A stretch of DNA of 64,000 nt, taken from contig NZ_PXZT01000001.1 of the NCBI RefSeq assembly GCF_003008695.1, positions 248,001 through 312,000 on the forward strand. Reading direction: 5' to 3'. A model generated the notes under the pieces. That model saw only the letters and a program-made list of their open reading frames with translations, did not search any database and was not told the origin of the DNA. A program made the position numbers and the translations under genes. Below, one piece after another: positions 9,251 to 19,926 of the stretch (positions are counted from its first letter, which is position 1; every line of letters starts with the position of its first letter). The DNA comes from Trichococcus alkaliphilus (GTDB lineage Bacteria; Bacillota; Bacilli; Lactobacillales; Aerococcaceae).

Positions 9251-10294
9251 TTATGGACCTATCGGCTGTTCGCTCAAAAGGATCAATTGGTAATGCTCGT
9301 TGGCCGCGACGGCGTAGTGCGTCAGATAGTCAGCAAAGATCACGTTATCCACTTGCAGCAACTTCAGGAAAAGCGCAGGAACACTGTAGCCTTCGTCATC
9401 AAAAACAAAGGCCGTCCGCGTATCCGGGGAAACTTCCGCTAATTTCTTCGCGATGCGCTGATCCGATAAAGTGAAGGCTGCCGTAAAATCGTTGACTCCT
9501 GCCTCACTCGGCATAAGTTCGCCCGCAGCCGAAAGCAACTCTTCGGATTCCTGGAACATCGCCAAACCCCTGCGTTCCCGCAGTACGCCCAACATGCTTT
9601 TGATTTGCAGAACATTTTCCTCATCCGCAGCGACGCTTCGTTCCCAGTCGGCACGTCCGACTTCATAGGATTCGTCTGAGACGACGGAATAATATTCCAA
9701 ATCCAGCAGCGCCTCATTCGAAAGGAAGTACATCCCATAAACCGTTTCTGTCACGTCATCAAACAGCAAAATCACAAAGCTGTCATTCTCGAACTGAATC
9801 AACGGCGTCAATTTTTGTTGTTTTTTGGACAATGCCAGTTCATACGGCGTATCGCCGACCGTAAGCTGGAAATTACGTGCCAGGTAACCCTCATCGAGTA
9901 CATTCTCCTGCGTCATGCCGATTGTGTACATGCCCGTTTCGATTTTGTTCCCCAAAATATACAGGGAAAGGATGATATCATCCTTGACGCCTATTTGGAT
10001 ATAGTCCGCAGCATTTGTCCCGAATACCCACCACTCACTGTCTCCGTAGGCTTTGCCGACGCGAATCGGCTCCCCGTGCCTAGCCGTGTAGGCGGCAATG
10101 GGCTGACCGATATAGGATTCATAGCCCGTAACCGGCAAAGGATACCCTTCATTTTCATCAATGGATGCTTGCTCGTTCCTCACGATGCTTGCAGGCGGCG
10201 TGGTTCGTTCCCCATTGTCCACATAGAGAGGGAGCGCATAGGCTATGAAAGTGAACAAAATGAAAAGTGATAATACTTTGATGGAAAATTTCAT
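9251..10294 (-). CDS. YlbC-like secreted or membrane-anchored protein with divergent CAP domain
   Basis: 347 residues from ATG 10294, with GGAGG 7 nt upstream; an earlier in-frame start is poorer. The N-terminal hydrophobic segment (FSIKVLSLFILFTFIAYALP) is an uncleaved signal anchor or signal peptide. Residues about 60-200 resemble the CAP-associated N-terminal domain found in B. subtilis YlbC (GQPIAAYTARHGEPIRVGKA, EWWVFGTN, YIQIGVKDDIILSLYILGNK). The C-terminal third sits where YlbC carries a CAP/SCP domain (LRERRGLAMFQESEELLSAA), but the usual CAP His/Glu residues (HxxxR...GEN) are not seen. It heads the ylbF-ylbG-rsmD-coaD group. The function is unknown. Confidence 0.75.
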   Translation of the reverse strand: MKFSIKVLSLFILFTFIAYALPLYVDNGERTTPPASIVRNEQASIDENEGYPLPVTGYESYIGQPIAAYTARHGEPIRVGKAYGDSEWWVFGTNAADYIQIGVKDDIILSLYILGNKIETGMYTIGMTQENVLDEGYLARNFQLTVGDTPYELALSKKQQKLTPLIQFENDSFVILLFDDVTETVYGMYFLSNEALLDLEYYSVVSDESYEVGRADWERSVAADEENVLQIKSMLGVLRERRGLAMFQESEELLSAAGELMPSEAGVNDFTAAFTLSDQRIAKKLAEVSPDTRTAFVFDDEGYSVPALFLKLLQVDNVIFADYLTHYAVAANEHYQLILLSEQPIGP

Positions 10295-10442
10295 CCCTAT
10301 CCCTCCTTGTGATTTCTGAACGTAAGATGGCATAGAATACCACGATAAATCCTATTATACTCTATTTTTGTTCGATACGAAAAGCTTTCCGGCAGCTGAT
10401 GCTCCGAGGCATCCGCTGGTTGCGGAATCGAGGTACCCATTC

Positions 10443-10474
10443 AAAAAAAGAGCCGGATTCCCGGCTCTTTTTCC
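10443..10474 (-). terminator. ftsW intrinsic terminator
   Basis: AAAAAGAGCCGG..CCGGCTCTTTTTTT hairpin 4 bp after the ftsW stop, with T runs in both directions. Confidence 0.88.
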
Positions 10475-10477
10475 TGC

Positions 10478-11647
10478 TTATTTTGGTTGTTTGGAAATCT
10501 GATCGTTGATGTACATATTGTTGACCAGTCCGATGGAAACGGCGGATACCAACAAACTGGATCCTCCGTAGCTGACGAACGGAAAGGTGACTCCGGTCAA
10601 TGGCATCATTCCGGTCGCACCCCCAACATTGATGACTCCCTGAACCAGGAACATAGTGCCGATTCCGATACAGACCAGTTGGGCAAACGGATCTTTGATT
10701 TTGATCGCATCCTTAAAAATACGATAGACCATATAGAAAAACAGCACCAAAACGAATGCAACCCCCATCAGACCCAATTCTTCCCCAACGATGGACAAGA
10801 TGAAATCGGTGTGGGGTTCCGGCAGATAACCAGACTTCTGGATGCTTTCACCGATGCCTACACCGAAAAGGCCGCCCCTGCTTAAAGCGTAGTACGAATT
10901 CACCACTTGGTACCCGGAATCCTGTATGTCAGCAAACGGATCGATGAACGATGTGATTCTTTCCATCTGATAAGACTGGAAGAATGGGATGCTGCTTCCG
11001 AATGTTTTCACCACGACGATGATCAGACCATAGATCGCTCCGATTGCACCAAAAACCATTACCCCATATTTGACCTTGACTCCACTGTGAAGGAACAGCA
11101 CAAGGCAGATGAAAGCAATGATGGCAGCCCCGCCGAGATCGGGCTGCAAGAAGACCATTATCACTGCTGCAGCCGTAATCAGGAGCGGTTTCTTCATCGT
11201 ATCGTAAAAAACATCATTGATGCGGGACTGGTGTTTGGAAATGAACCAGGACAAGTAAAGGATCAGGTTCAATTTCATGAACTCGGCGGGTTGGAATCCG
11301 ATTGTTCCAAAGTAGATCCAGCCGCGCGCCCCTTTCGTTGCCGTACCCGGCCAAAGCAAAAGGTAAGCCAAGATACCGAAAAGAATATACAAAACCAACA
11401 TCAGCAGCTTTTCATTTTTGAACAGACGTTTTGAGAGAAATGAAACGAACAGCGCACCGAACAGACCCAGGACGGCGAATAACATTTGCCTGTAAAAGAA
11501 GTGTTCCGAATTATTGTAATCCGTCATGGCGCGGTAACTGCTGGAACTGTAGACCATCAGTATCCCGAAACCCGACAGGATGATGTATGGGATCAGAAGA
11601 CGCCAATCCATATAGGAGAACTTTTTCTTGATTGCATTTTTAATCAT
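10478..11647 (-). CDS. ftsW: FtsW/RodA/SpoVE family peptidoglycan glycosyltransferase
   Basis: SEDS-family polymerase that builds septal peptidoglycan with a class B PBP. 389 residues with about ten TM helices. Family hallmarks visible are the N-terminal ILSGFGILMVYSSSSYRA, the loop RGWIYFGTIGFQPAEFMKLN, the QPDLGGAAI segment, and the C-terminal GGSSLLVSAVSIGLVNN. The location after ylaN, 8 bp away, matches the ylaN-ftsW order of Bacillus and Listeria and favours FtsW over RodA. The ribosome site is AAAGGGG about 13 nt upstream of ATG 11647, inside the ylaN stop region. Confidence 0.92.
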   Translation of the reverse strand: MIKNAIKKKFSYMDWRLLIPYIILSGFGILMVYSSSSYRAMTDYNNSEHFFYRQMLFAVLGLFGALFVSFLSKRLFKNEKLLMLVLYILFGILAYLLLWPGTATKGARGWIYFGTIGFQPAEFMKLNLILYLSWFISKHQSRINDVFYDTMKKPLLITAAAVIMVFLQPDLGGAAIIAFICLVLFLHSGVKVKYGVMVFGAIGAIYGLIIVVVKTFGSSIPFFQSYQMERITSFIDPFADIQDSGYQVVNSYYALSRGGLFGVGIGESIQKSGYLPEPHTDFILSIVGEELGLMGVAFVLVLFFYMVYRIFKDAIKIKDPFAQLVCIGIGTMFLVQGVINVGGATGMMPLTGVTFPFVSYGGSSLLVSAVSIGLVNNMYINDQISKQPK

Positions 11648-11655
11648 ATAGACAA

Positions 11656-11955
11656 CTAAACCCCTTTGTCGGCGGAATCGTTTTTCGATTGATCAAAATA
11701 GTTCGTGTACATGGCGTTCAAGGAAGCCTCCAAATCACTCAATATCTTGTGTCCCTCTTCTTTCGAGATGATTCCCAATTTCACAGCATACTCGACTTCA
11801 CGGGAGAATCCGTACATTTGCGTATCCACCACATCCTCAAAGGCTGGACAGTTCGCAAAGCAGAGGTGTTCTTTTTGGCTATTGATTAATTTGTAGATCT
11901 TTTCAGCATCCTGCATCAAGATTTCCAAAGCAGTCGTTTTGTTGATGCTATCCAT
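11656..11955 (-). CDS. ylaN: YlaN family protein (UPF0358)
   Basis: Small helical cytosolic protein of 99 residues. The start ATG 11955 has GGAGG 7 nt upstream; the track frame begins six codons earlier without a site. Conserved features are ALEILMQDAEKIYKLI, CPAFEDVVDTQMYGFSREVE and the acidic C-terminus. In B. subtilis and S. aureus YlaN is needed for growth under iron limitation and has been reported to act with Fur. Coupled to ftsW downstream. Confidence 0.93.
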   Translation of the reverse strand: MDSINKTTALEILMQDAEKIYKLINSQKEHLCFANCPAFEDVVDTQMYGFSREVEYAVKLGIISKEEGHKILSDLEASLNAMYTNYFDQSKNDSADKGV

Positions 11956-12117
11956 TTTAATTCCTCCCCTCAAAAGTTACTTCATTCTATCTTGAATTAC
12001 TCCGCATTCCTTGCGGTTGATACAAAAATTGTATGGTCTTTCCAGTCCATTATACCAAACAAAGAGGCCGACGCCTACCGCCATTCATCCCCCAGCGGAT
12101 TCCAGAGTAATGAAGAG

Positions 12118-12154
12118 AAAAAGGCCCGAGGCAATGATTGCCAAGGACCCTTTT
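12118..12154 (-). terminator. typA terminator
   Basis: Minus-strand stem AAGGGTCC/GGGCCTTT with an inner GGCA/TGCC stem, followed by TTTTT, 19 bp after the typA stop. Confidence 0.75.
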
Positions 12155-12172
12155 CCAGAACTTGCTTTCGGA

Positions 12173-14011
12173 TTATTCTGCTTTTTTCTTGCGTTTAGCA
12201 GATTTTTCGCGCTCATTTTTGTCTAAGATTTGTTTACGCAGACGTACACTTTCAGGCGTCACTTCGCAATATTCATCTTCTCCCATAAATTCAAGCGATT
12301 CTTCCAACGTCAATGTGCGTGGACGTTTGATTACGTTTGTAGAATCTTTATTTGCAGAACGGATATTCGTCATTTGTTTCGCTCTTGTGATGTTAACAGC
12401 GATGTCGGTGTCGCGGGCATTTTCGCCGACAATCATACCTTCGTAGATTTCCACACCAGGTTCGATGAAGATCGTTCCACGGTCCTCTACGCCCATGATG
12501 CCGTAAGTTGTTGTTTTGCCTGTTTCAGTAGAGACAAGCGCGCCTTTGCTGCGTCCGCCGATTTTGCCTGGCAATTCTGGCAAGTACGCTTCGAACGTAT
12601 GAGCCATGATGCCATAACCGCGTGTGATGGATAAGAATTCAGTAGAGTAACCGATCAGTCCACGTGATGGAACAAGGAAGATGATACGGACTTGACCATT
12701 GCCGCTGTTTTGCATATCTTGCATTTCAGCTTTGCGTTGGCTGATCGTTTCGATTACGGAACCCATATATTCTTCAGGGGTGTCGATCTGAACACGTTCA
12801 AACGGCTCGCATCTTACGCCATCAACTTCTCTGATGATAACTTCTGGACGGGATACTTGCAATTCGTAGCCTTCGCGACGCATGTTTTCGATCAGGATGG
12901 ACAAATGCAATTCGCCACGTCCGGAAACGATCCAAGCATCAGGAGAGTCGGTAGGATCAACACGCAAAGATACGTCAGTGTGCAATTGTTTCATCAAACG
13001 CTCTTCGATTTTACGGGAAGTGACCCATTTACCTTCACGTCCTGCGAAAGGAGAGTTGTTTGTTAGGAAAGTCATTTGCAATGTAGGCTCGTCGATATGC
13101 AGAACCGGCAAAGCTTCACGGTGATCAACTGGAGTCACTGTTTCACCAACAAAGATATCTTCCATACCGGAAATGGCAATCAAATCGCCCGCTTTTGCTT
13201 CTTCGATTTCGATACGGTCCAAACCAAAGTAGCCGAACAGTTTTGATACACGGAAATTCTTGGATGTGCCATCCAATTTAAGTAAGGATACTTGGTCCCC
13301 AACTTTGATTGTGCCACGGAATACGCGTCCGATACCGATACGGCCAACAAAGTCACTGTAGTCAAGTAAAGCTACTTGGAATTGCAATGGTTCAGCAGAG
13401 TTGTCGATTGGAGCTGGAATGTGTTCGATGATTGCATCAAAAACGTTATCCATTGTATCTTCTTGTTCAGTTGGATCATCTGACATGCTTGAAGTACCAT
13501 GCATTGCAGAAGCATAGACAACCGGGAATTCCAATTGTTCGTCATCAGCGCCCAATTCGATGAATAATTCCAGAACTTCATCAACAACTTCAGCTGGTCT
13601 GGCAGTCGGTTTGTCGATTTTGTTTACTACGACGATAGGAATCAGTTTTTGCTCCAAAGCTTTTTTCAATACGAAACGCGTTTGCGGCATCGTACCTTCG
13701 TAAGCATCGACAACAAGCACTACACCATCAACCATACGCATGATACGTTCAACTTCTCCACCGAAATCCGCGTGGCCTGGTGTATCCATGATGTTGATGC
13801 GCGTACCTTTGTATTGTACAGCTGTATTTTTCGCCAAGATCGTGATTCCGCGTTCTTTTTCAAGATCGTTGGAGTCCATTGCACGTTCCATAAGCTCAGT
13901 TCTAGCGTTCAATGTATCCGATTGTTTCAACAATTCATCTACTAATGTTGTTTTACCATGGTCAACGTGGGCGATGATTGCAACATTACGAATATCTTTT
14001 CTAAATTCCAT
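12173..14011 (-). CDS. typA: Translational GTPase TypA/BipA
   Basis: Ribosome-associated GTPase of the EF-G superfamily, involved in 50S assembly and growth at low temperature or under stress. 612 residues. G-domain motifs: AHVDHGKT (14-21), DTPGH (76-80) and NKID (130-133). The effector loop EKERGIT is present. EF-G-like domains II, III and V follow, then the TypA-specific C-terminal domain (about 485-600). The start ATG 14011 has GGAGGAAAA upstream. Monocistronic between terminators. Confidence 0.97.
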   Translation of the reverse strand: MEFRKDIRNVAIIAHVDHGKTTLVDELLKQSDTLNARTELMERAMDSNDLEKERGITILAKNTAVQYKGTRINIMDTPGHADFGGEVERIMRMVDGVVLVVDAYEGTMPQTRFVLKKALEQKLIPIVVVNKIDKPTARPAEVVDEVLELFIELGADDEQLEFPVVYASAMHGTSSMSDDPTEQEDTMDNVFDAIIEHIPAPIDNSAEPLQFQVALLDYSDFVGRIGIGRVFRGTIKVGDQVSLLKLDGTSKNFRVSKLFGYFGLDRIEIEEAKAGDLIAISGMEDIFVGETVTPVDHREALPVLHIDEPTLQMTFLTNNSPFAGREGKWVTSRKIEERLMKQLHTDVSLRVDPTDSPDAWIVSGRGELHLSILIENMRREGYELQVSRPEVIIREVDGVRCEPFERVQIDTPEEYMGSVIETISQRKAEMQDMQNSGNGQVRIIFLVPSRGLIGYSTEFLSITRGYGIMAHTFEAYLPELPGKIGGRSKGALVSTETGKTTTYGIMGVEDRGTIFIEPGVEIYEGMIVGENARDTDIAVNITRAKQMTNIRSANKDSTNVIKRPRTLTLEESLEFMGEDEYCEVTPESVRLRKQILDKNEREKSAKRKKKAE

Positions 14012-14076
14012 TTGTTGTTTTCCTCCAAAATTTTACTTGTTTTTCACTGCTGTTTGATATGCCAACTGCTACTGCC

Positions 14077-14211
14077 ATTATATAGTCGATCACAATTCTG
14101 AATTTGAACTTCCCATCAGTTTTCGTTTGCGGAATAGGTGAAAACCCGCTGAAAACTCATGAAGACAACTATCAACTTGTCCAGTCTATCACCTCCTGAA
14201 CCATTTGGAAA
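14077..14211 (-). promoter_or_regulatory. typA upstream region: two candidate promoters and an inverted repeat
   Basis: The 367-bp gap between icd and typA has no gene. On the minus strand a perfect TATAAT lies at 14077-14082, 66 bp before the typA start, with a poor -35. An extended -10 (TGATAGACT, 14183-14191) with TTTCCA 17 bp upstream (14206-14211) is a second candidate. Between them (about 14116-14157) AGTTTTC...GAAAACT flanks GCGG...CCGC, a hairpin that could sit in the long leader. The remainder, 14212-14328, shows nothing recognisable. Confidence 0.5.
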
Positions 14212-14328
14212 GAAAAAAGTTCAATGTAACGGCTTTCTTGAAAAAGTTTTTCTTTCGGATGACACTCCGCCTTGGATGCCCCTGGCCAGCACGGATTCAG
14301 GGCCCTGCCTTCTTTATGGATTTATCCG

Positions 14329-14370
14329 CAAAAAGAGACATAATCCAGAATGATTATGCCTCTTTTTTTT
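14329..14370 (-). terminator. acnA-citZ-icd operon terminator
   Basis: AAAAGAGGCATAATC pairs with GATTATGTCTCTTTT around a 6-nt loop, 9 bp after the icd stop, flanked by T runs. Confidence 0.88.
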
Positions 14371-14378
14371 ATTGGGTC

Positions 14379-15653
14379 CTACATGTTTTTGATGACCAGT
14401 TCCGCAAATCCAGAGCAGCTGACTTTTTGGGCAGCTTCGTCCTTCATCAGATAATAGAAATCGCGTGTTACCGTTTTGTTGGCAATCGTCTTTTCGATAC
14501 CACGGGTAATCAAGGCACTGACTTCGTTCCAGCCGAGGTAATCAAACATCATGGCGCCAGACAACAACACCGACGAAGGGTTCAATTCATCCAAACCGGC
14601 GTATTCCGGTGCTGTACCGTGTGTTGCTTCGAAAATGGCATGCCCAGTGTCCTCATTGATGTTAGCCCCCGGCGCAATCCCGATTCCGCCCACTTGGGCA
14701 GCTAACGCATCAGAAATATAGTCGCCGTTCAGGTTCAATGTGGCGATGACGTCATAGTTCTCAGGGTTCATCAAAATCTCCTGCAGGAAGATGTCAGCGA
14801 TCCGGTCCTTGATGATCAACTTGCCTGCCGCAACAGCTTCTTCATAAGCTTTATCCGCTGCCGCTCTGCCGTCTGCAGCTTTTACGGCATCGTATTGGGC
14901 CCAAGTGAAGACTTTGTCGCCAAATTCCCGTTCGGCTAAAGCATAGCCCCATTTTTTGAAGCCGCCCTCTGTGAATTTCATGATGTTGCCTTTATGGACC
15001 AACGTCACGGAAGTGCGTCCATTTGCCAATGCATACTGGATGGCGCTGCGAATCAAGCGTTCCGATCCTTCGATCGAAACCGGCTTGACGCCGATTGCTG
15101 ATGTCTCAGGGAAGCGGATTTTGTCTACGCCGAATTGGGTCTGCAGAATCTCGATGATTCGTTTCGCCTCTTCGCTTTGCGCTTCGAACTCGATCCCTGC
15201 GTAGCAATCTTCGGTATTTTCGCGGAAGATGACCATATCGGTTTTTTCAGGTTCTTTCAGTGGTGTCGGCACGCCTTCGAAATAACGGACAGGGCGAAGG
15301 CAGACGAACAAGTCCAATGTCTGGCGCAAAGCGACATTCAAGGAACGGATGCCTCCGCCGATTGGTGTCGTCAGTGGCCCTTTGATGGCCACTAAATGCT
15401 CACGGATGACGTCCATGGTCTCGTCAGGTAACCAGGAACCAGTCAAATCAAAAGCCTTCCCTCCTGCAAGCACTTCTTTCCAGACGATTTTACGGGAATC
15501 GCCGTAGGCTTTTTCAACTGCGGCTTCAAATACTTTTTTGGATGCTTGCCAAATTTCTGGGCCGATGCCATCCCCTTCGATGAAAGGGATGATCGGGAAA
15601 TCTGGTGTGTGCAAACCTGTTTCGTTCATAACAATTTTTTCGCCAACTGTCAT
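14379..15653 (-). CDS. icd: Isocitrate dehydrogenase (NADP-type family)
   Basis: Oxidative decarboxylation of isocitrate to 2-oxoglutarate. 424 residues, the usual Icd length. The substrate loop [13 protein letters not shown] (99-111) includes the Ser (104) that is phosphorylated in enteric IDHs. The [11 protein letters not shown]-terminal motif, the [13 protein letters not shown] motif, and the C-terminal metal and cofactor segment ([26 protein letters not shown]) are intact. The start overlaps the citZ stop by 4 bp (ATGA), with GGAGG inside citZ, so it is translationally coupled. Cofactor choice (NADP) is assumed from the family. Confidence 0.96.
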   Translation of the reverse strand: MTVGEKIVMNETGLHTPDFPIIPFIEGDGIGPEIWQASKKVFEAAVEKAYGDSRKIVWKEVLAGGKAFDLTGSWLPDETMDVIREHLVAIKGPLTTPIGGGIRSLNVALRQTLDLFVCLRPVRYFEGVPTPLKEPEKTDMVIFRENTEDCYAGIEFEAQSEEAKRIIEILQTQFGVDKIRFPETSAIGVKPVSIEGSERLIRSAIQYALANGRTSVTLVHKGNIMKFTEGGFKKWGYALAEREFGDKVFTWAQYDAVKAADGRAAADKAYEEAVAAGKLIIKDRIADIFLQEILMNPENYDVIATLNLNGDYISDALAAQVGGIGIAPGANINEDTGHAIFEATHGTAPEYAGLDELNPSSVLLSGAMMFDYLGWNEVSALITRGIEKTIANKTVTRDFYYLMKDEAAQKVSCSGFAELVIKNM

Positions 15654-16798
15654 TGTGCAGTACCTCCAATAGTTTCTTTTTCGGACAAAGGGATGTAAGT
15701 CAGGTTAACGGCTCCCACGTATTTTGAACGCGGACGGATCAAGGTAGCTTCACGCTTTTGCTCAAAAACATGCCCTAACCACCCGGAAACACGGCTCATT
15801 GAAAACAATAACGTGAAGAGGTCATGTTCGATCCCGAAGCAGTGATAAACAGTTGCAGAGTAGAAATCCACATTCGGAATCAAGCCTTTTTCCTTCAATA
15901 GATAGTCCTCTACTTCGCAGGAAAGATCATATAAATCTTCTTTTCCGAATTCCTGGGTCAATTCCTTAGCCATGCGTTTCAAATGTTTCTTGCGGGGATC
16001 TTCCGTTTTGTAGACACGGTGACCGAATCCCATGATTTTTTCTTTATTGTCCAATTTTGATTTCAAGTAGCCTGGAACATCTCTTGTGTCTGATTCAGCA
16101 ATTTCGGAGAGCATATCGAATACGCGCTCATTTGCGCCACCGTGCAAGGGGCCCTTCAGAGCTCCGATAGCACCTGTGATACAAGAATAGACATCAGTCA
16201 GCGTAGAAGCTGCAACGCGTGCGGTGAAGGTTGATGCGTTAAGATCGTGATCGGCATGGAGTACCAAACAATGATTATACGCTCTGACCAAATCCGGATT
16301 CGCCTCTTCTCCTGTCAACATATACAGGAAATTGGCTCCGAACGATAGGTCCTCGCGTGGCGCGATCGGATCCAAACCTTTGCGTAATCGGGCGAATGCG
16401 GCTACAATCGTCGGAATTTTTGCTTGTATCGAGATTGCTTGTATATAGACAGAACGTTCGTCCATATCTTCCGCATACGGATCGAATACGCCCAATAATG
16501 AGACTGTCGTGCGCAATACACTCATCGGGTGCAGATTCTGGCGGCACTGAATTTTCAGGCAAGCAATGACACTTTCAGATAAGGCCATATGCGTGTGAAG
16601 ATCTTGCTTCAACTGCGCAAATTCTTCCCGGCTAGGCATTCTTGAATTCCACAACAAAAAGATGATTTCCTCAAACGATGCATCTTTTTCCACTAATTCG
16701 TCGATATTATATCCTGAATAGGATAATTGTCCCTCAACAATTGCGCTTAGGGAGGTTTCTGATACGACAACGTCTGCTAATCCTTTATGTACTTCCAT
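15650..16798 (-). CDS. citZ: Citrate synthase
   Basis: Condenses acetyl-CoA and oxaloacetate. 382 residues, the short dimeric Gram-positive type. Active-site motifs are present: [27 protein letters not shown] and VDFYSATVY, which contribute the two catalytic His and the Asp. ATG 16798 follows GAGGAGAG. Middle gene of acnA-citZ-icd, the set that Lactobacillales without a full TCA cycle use to make 2-oxoglutarate for glutamate. Confidence 0.97.
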   Translation of the reverse strand: MEVHKGLADVVVSETSLSAIVEGQLSYSGYNIDELVEKDASFEEIIFLLWNSRMPSREEFAQLKQDLHTHMALSESVIACLKIQCRQNLHPMSVLRTTVSLLGVFDPYAEDMDERSVYIQAISIQAKIPTIVAAFARLRKGLDPIAPREDLSFGANFLYMLTGEEANPDLVRAYNHCLVLHADHDLNASTFTARVAASTLTDVYSCITGAIGALKGPLHGGANERVFDMLSEIAESDTRDVPGYLKSKLDNKEKIMGFGHRVYKTEDPRKKHLKRMAKELTQEFGKEDLYDLSCEVEDYLLKEKGLIPNVDFYSATVYHCFGIEHDLFTLLFSMSRVSGWLGHVFEQKREATLIRPRSKYVGAVNLTYIPLSEKETIGGTAQ

Positions 16799-16851
16799 GA
16801 TTTTTCTCTCCTCTCAAAAACCTCTCTTCAGCAAATTGGATGGCTTGCTGC

Positions 16852-19563
16852 TTAATAAGCAAGCCCCATTTTTTTACGGATCACCATCGGCAGGATGCCT
16901 CCGTTACGGTAGTAAGTCATATCCACTTCAGAATCAAAACGGGCAATGGTCGTGAATTTGATTTCTTGGCCATCCGATTTGACTGCCGTCACCGGAATTT
17001 CTGCATGGATGCCGACACTATCGTTCAAATCAATCGTGATTTTTTCCGATCCGTCCAGTCCCAAACTTTCTGCATCTTGGCCTGTTTGGTATTGCAAAGG
17101 CAATACGCCCATCATCACAAGATTCGAACGGTGGATTCTTTCATAGCTCTTGGCGATGACTGCTTCGACCCCAAGTAGTTTGACACCTTTGGCAGCCCAA
17201 TCTCGGGATGAACCCATCCCATAATCGTCACCTGCAAAAATCACTAATCCGGTTCCGTTTTGACGGTATTTTTCTGATGCATCAAAGATACTCATCTCTT
17301 CGCCGGTCGGCCAGTAAATCGTGAAGCCGCCGTCTTTGCCGGATACCAGTTGATTGCGGATACGCATATTCGCCAACGTACCGCGCATCATCACTTCATG
17401 ATTTCCGCGTCTTGCGCCGTATGAGTTGAAATCACGGACGCCCACGCCTTTAGAAGACAGATATTGTCCAGCTGGTGTGCTGATGTCGATGCTTCCTGCA
17501 GGGGAAATGTGATCGGTCGTAACCGAGTCACCGAATTTACCCAATACCGATAGCCCGTTCAAAGATACGATTGGTTTCGGTTCAGGCGATAAATTCTCGA
17601 AGAATGGCGGATTTGCGATGTAAGTCGATCCCTCTTCCCACTGGTACAAAGCGTCATCATTCGTTTCGATCGCATTCCATTCAGCATTGTCATCAAACAC
17701 ATGCAGATATTCCTCTTTGAATATCTCAGGTGTCACAAAATCACGGATCATCGCTTCGACAGCGTGTCTTTCCGGCCACAGATCCGCTAAGTAGACAGGT
17801 TGACCGTCTTTGCCGTTACCGATCGGCTCAGTTTTCAGATCGATGTTCATCGTACCTGCCAACGCATAAGCGACTACCAATGGCGGCGATGCCAAGTAGT
17901 TGGCTTTGACCAATGCGTGGATCCGTCCTTCAAAGTTACGGTTTCCGCTCAATGCGCTTGAAACCAATAAGTCGTTGTTTTTGATTGCTTCTTCCACTTC
18001 AGGCAAAAGCGGTCCTGAATTTCCGATGCAGGTCGTACAGCCGTATCCGACAGTATTGAAGCCCAGTTCTTCCAAATAAGGCAGTAATCCGGCATTATCC
18101 AAATAAGCAGTGACTACTTTTGATCCGGGTGCCAACGAAGTCTTGACGTATTTCGGAACGTTCAGTCCCAACTCTACAGCTCGTTTCGCCAATAATCCGG
18201 CGCTCAACATTACGTATGGATTCGATGTGTTCGTGCAGCTGGTGATGGCCGCGATCGCAATGTCTCCTGTTTTCATCTTCACTTCTTCTCCATCGAGGAT
18301 CAGCGAAACTACTTTTTCTGTTTCATCTTCGGATAATCCAAATCCGGCATTGCCTTTCGGCGCAACCAAGGATCTTTGGAAATCTTCTTTCAATTTCGAT
18401 ACCGGCACCAAGTCTTGAGGACGTTTCGGTCCTGCAACATTAGCCTCGATTGTGCTCAAGTCGATTTCAACGACTGTGGTATATTCCGGTTCCGGATCTT
18501 CCACACGGTAGTAAAGATCGTTTGCCTTAACGTATTCTTCTACTATAGAAACATGTTTTTCATCTCTGCCTGTCAACGTCAAGTAGTTAAGCACTTCATC
18601 GTCAACCGGGAAGAAGCCGCAGGTCGCACCATATTCAGGCGCCATGTTGGCGATAGTCGCACGATCCGCCAACGTCATGGAAGATAATCCAGGACCGAAG
18701 AATTCAACAAATTTTCCGACTACTTTCATTTCACGCAATTTCTGGGTGACTTTCAATGCCAAGTCGGTTGCGGTAGCTGCTTCCTGCAATGAATTGATGA
18801 AGCGCACACCTACGACTTCAGGAACAGGGAAGAAGGAAGGCTCGCCAAGCATGCTGGCTTCCGCTTCGATTCCGCCGACTCCCCAGCCCAATACGCCAAG
18901 CGCATTCGCCATCGTCGTATGGGAATCCGTTCCCACCAAAGTGTCAGGGAAAACTAAGCTTCTGTTTTCATCGATTGCTTTTTCTGTGACGACTGATGCC
19001 AAATATTCAATATTGACTTGGTGGACGATACCAGTAGCAGGCGGTACAGCGCGATAGTTGTCGAACGCTTTTTGCGCCCAGCTCAAAAATTGGTAACGTT
19101 CCTGATTGCGTAAGAATTCCATCCGCATGTTAGCCAACAATGCTTGCGGAGATCCGAAGTTATCTACTTGTACGGAGTGATCAATGACCAGATCGACAGG
19201 CACTTCCGGATTGATGATTGCTGGATCTCCGCCTAAATCATGGACTGTTTTTCTCAAGGAAGCCAAGTCAACGACTGCCGGCACTCCTGTGAAATCTTGC
19301 AGGATAACGCGGGAAGGTTTGAAAGGTATTTCGCCCTCGTTCGTTTCAGTTGCACTCCAGTTAGATAAAGTGACAACATGTTCTTCCTTGATGCCGCTTT
19401 CTCCCACTTGACGTAACAATGACTCGAGCAGAACTCGGATCGAGTAAGGCATTTTAGCGATTTTTATTTTTTCATTGTTTTCTAATGTTTTTAATTTATA
19501 GTACTCATACTGATGACCATTTAAACTAAAAGAAGCTATGGCATTTTGATTAAATTCTGACAT
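16852..19563 (-). CDS. acnA: Aconitate hydratase AcnA
   Basis: Interconverts citrate and isocitrate with a [4Fe-4S] cluster. 903 residues. The cluster cysteines are in [11 protein letters not shown] and [12 protein letters not shown]. Other family motifs are [20 protein letters not shown] and the C-terminal swivel domain ([27 protein letters not shown]). I chose ATG 19563 because GGGGG lies 7 nt upstream and the protein then begins [16 protein letters not shown]; the frame extends 21 codons further without support. First gene of acnA-citZ-icd. AcnA proteins double as iron-responsive RNA-binding proteins in some bacteria; nothing here tests that. Confidence 0.97.
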   Translation of the reverse strand: MSEFNQNAIASFSLNGHQYEYYKLKTLENNEKIKIAKMPYSIRVLLESLLRQVGESGIKEEHVVTLSNWSATETNEGEIPFKPSRVILQDFTGVPAVVDLASLRKTVHDLGGDPAIINPEVPVDLVIDHSVQVDNFGSPQALLANMRMEFLRNQERYQFLSWAQKAFDNYRAVPPATGIVHQVNIEYLASVVTEKAIDENRSLVFPDTLVGTDSHTTMANALGVLGWGVGGIEAEASMLGEPSFFPVPEVVGVRFINSLQEAATATDLALKVTQKLREMKVVGKFVEFFGPGLSSMTLADRATIANMAPEYGATCGFFPVDDEVLNYLTLTGRDEKHVSIVEEYVKANDLYYRVEDPEPEYTTVVEIDLSTIEANVAGPKRPQDLVPVSKLKEDFQRSLVAPKGNAGFGLSEDETEKVVSLILDGEEVKMKTGDIAIAAITSCTNTSNPYVMLSAGLLAKRAVELGLNVPKYVKTSLAPGSKVVTAYLDNAGLLPYLEELGFNTVGYGCTTCIGNSGPLLPEVEEAIKNNDLLVSSALSGNRNFEGRIHALVKANYLASPPLVVAYALAGTMNIDLKTEPIGNGKDGQPVYLADLWPERHAVEAMIRDFVTPEIFKEEYLHVFDDNAEWNAIETNDDALYQWEEGSTYIANPPFFENLSPEPKPIVSLNGLSVLGKFGDSVTTDHISPAGSIDISTPAGQYLSSKGVGVRDFNSYGARRGNHEVMMRGTLANMRIRNQLVSGKDGGFTIYWPTGEEMSIFDASEKYRQNGTGLVIFAGDDYGMGSSRDWAAKGVKLLGVEAVIAKSYERIHRSNLVMMGVLPLQYQTGQDAESLGLDGSEKITIDLNDSVGIHAEIPVTAVKSDGQEIKFTTIARFDSEVDMTYYRNGGILPMVIRKKMGLAY

Positions 19564-19615
19564 TGTATAACCCCCATTTATCATCTGTTTCACATTCAAC
19601 TCACTTAATACGAAA

Positions 19616-19644
19616 ATTATAACCATAATTTAATCAAATGTAAA
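19616..19644 (-). promoter_or_regulatory. acnA promoter
   Basis: Minus-strand TTTACA (19639-19644), 17-bp spacer and perfect TATAAT (19616-19621), about 45 bp upstream of the acnA Shine-Dalgarno. This is the best promoter in the 468-bp gap before suhB. Confidence 0.75.
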
Positions 19645-19687
19645 TGTTTTAAATAAAAAAAATACCGCAAGGACGCGCGAACAATCG

Positions 19688-19800
19688 GAAAAACCTTACA
19701 TGAGTTTGTAAGGTTTTTCATTAGAAAAAATGAGAGAGTTGCTTCCGATCACTCCTAAAATGAGATTCGCCCTCATGAACCTTCATTAAAAAGGCTCTTA
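19688..19800 (-). ncRNA. Candidate small RNA or leader upstream of acnA
   Basis: On the minus strand two short hairpins (ATGAG/CTCAT and GAGT/ACTC) are followed by a canonical intrinsic terminator, GAAAAACCTTAC/GTAAGGTTTTTC (19688-19719). It lies upstream of the acnA promoter, so it is not part of that leader. A 21-codon frame starting with ATG near 19790 ends just before the terminator, with a weak ribosome site. No known RNA family is recognised. The 5' end is a guess. The rest of 19801-19926 is AT-rich with nothing recognised. Confidence 0.35.
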
Positions 19801-19926
19801 TATACTCATTTATTTATCATTTTTTGATTTTTTCTCACATTTACTATTTTTAATCTAATTCTCTTTCTGAGAAAAGTAATTTCATTTTTCAACACAAGTG
19901 AATAAAATCGTTTAAACCATGCCTTT

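Noticed and set aside
14159-14353. 64-codon ORF in the typA-icd gap
   Set aside because: It runs into the icd terminator on the opposite strand, with no ribosome site or homology.
19830-19890. Possible CodY box near acnA
   Set aside because: The TTTCTGAGAAA segment has six mismatches to the 15-bp CodY consensus.
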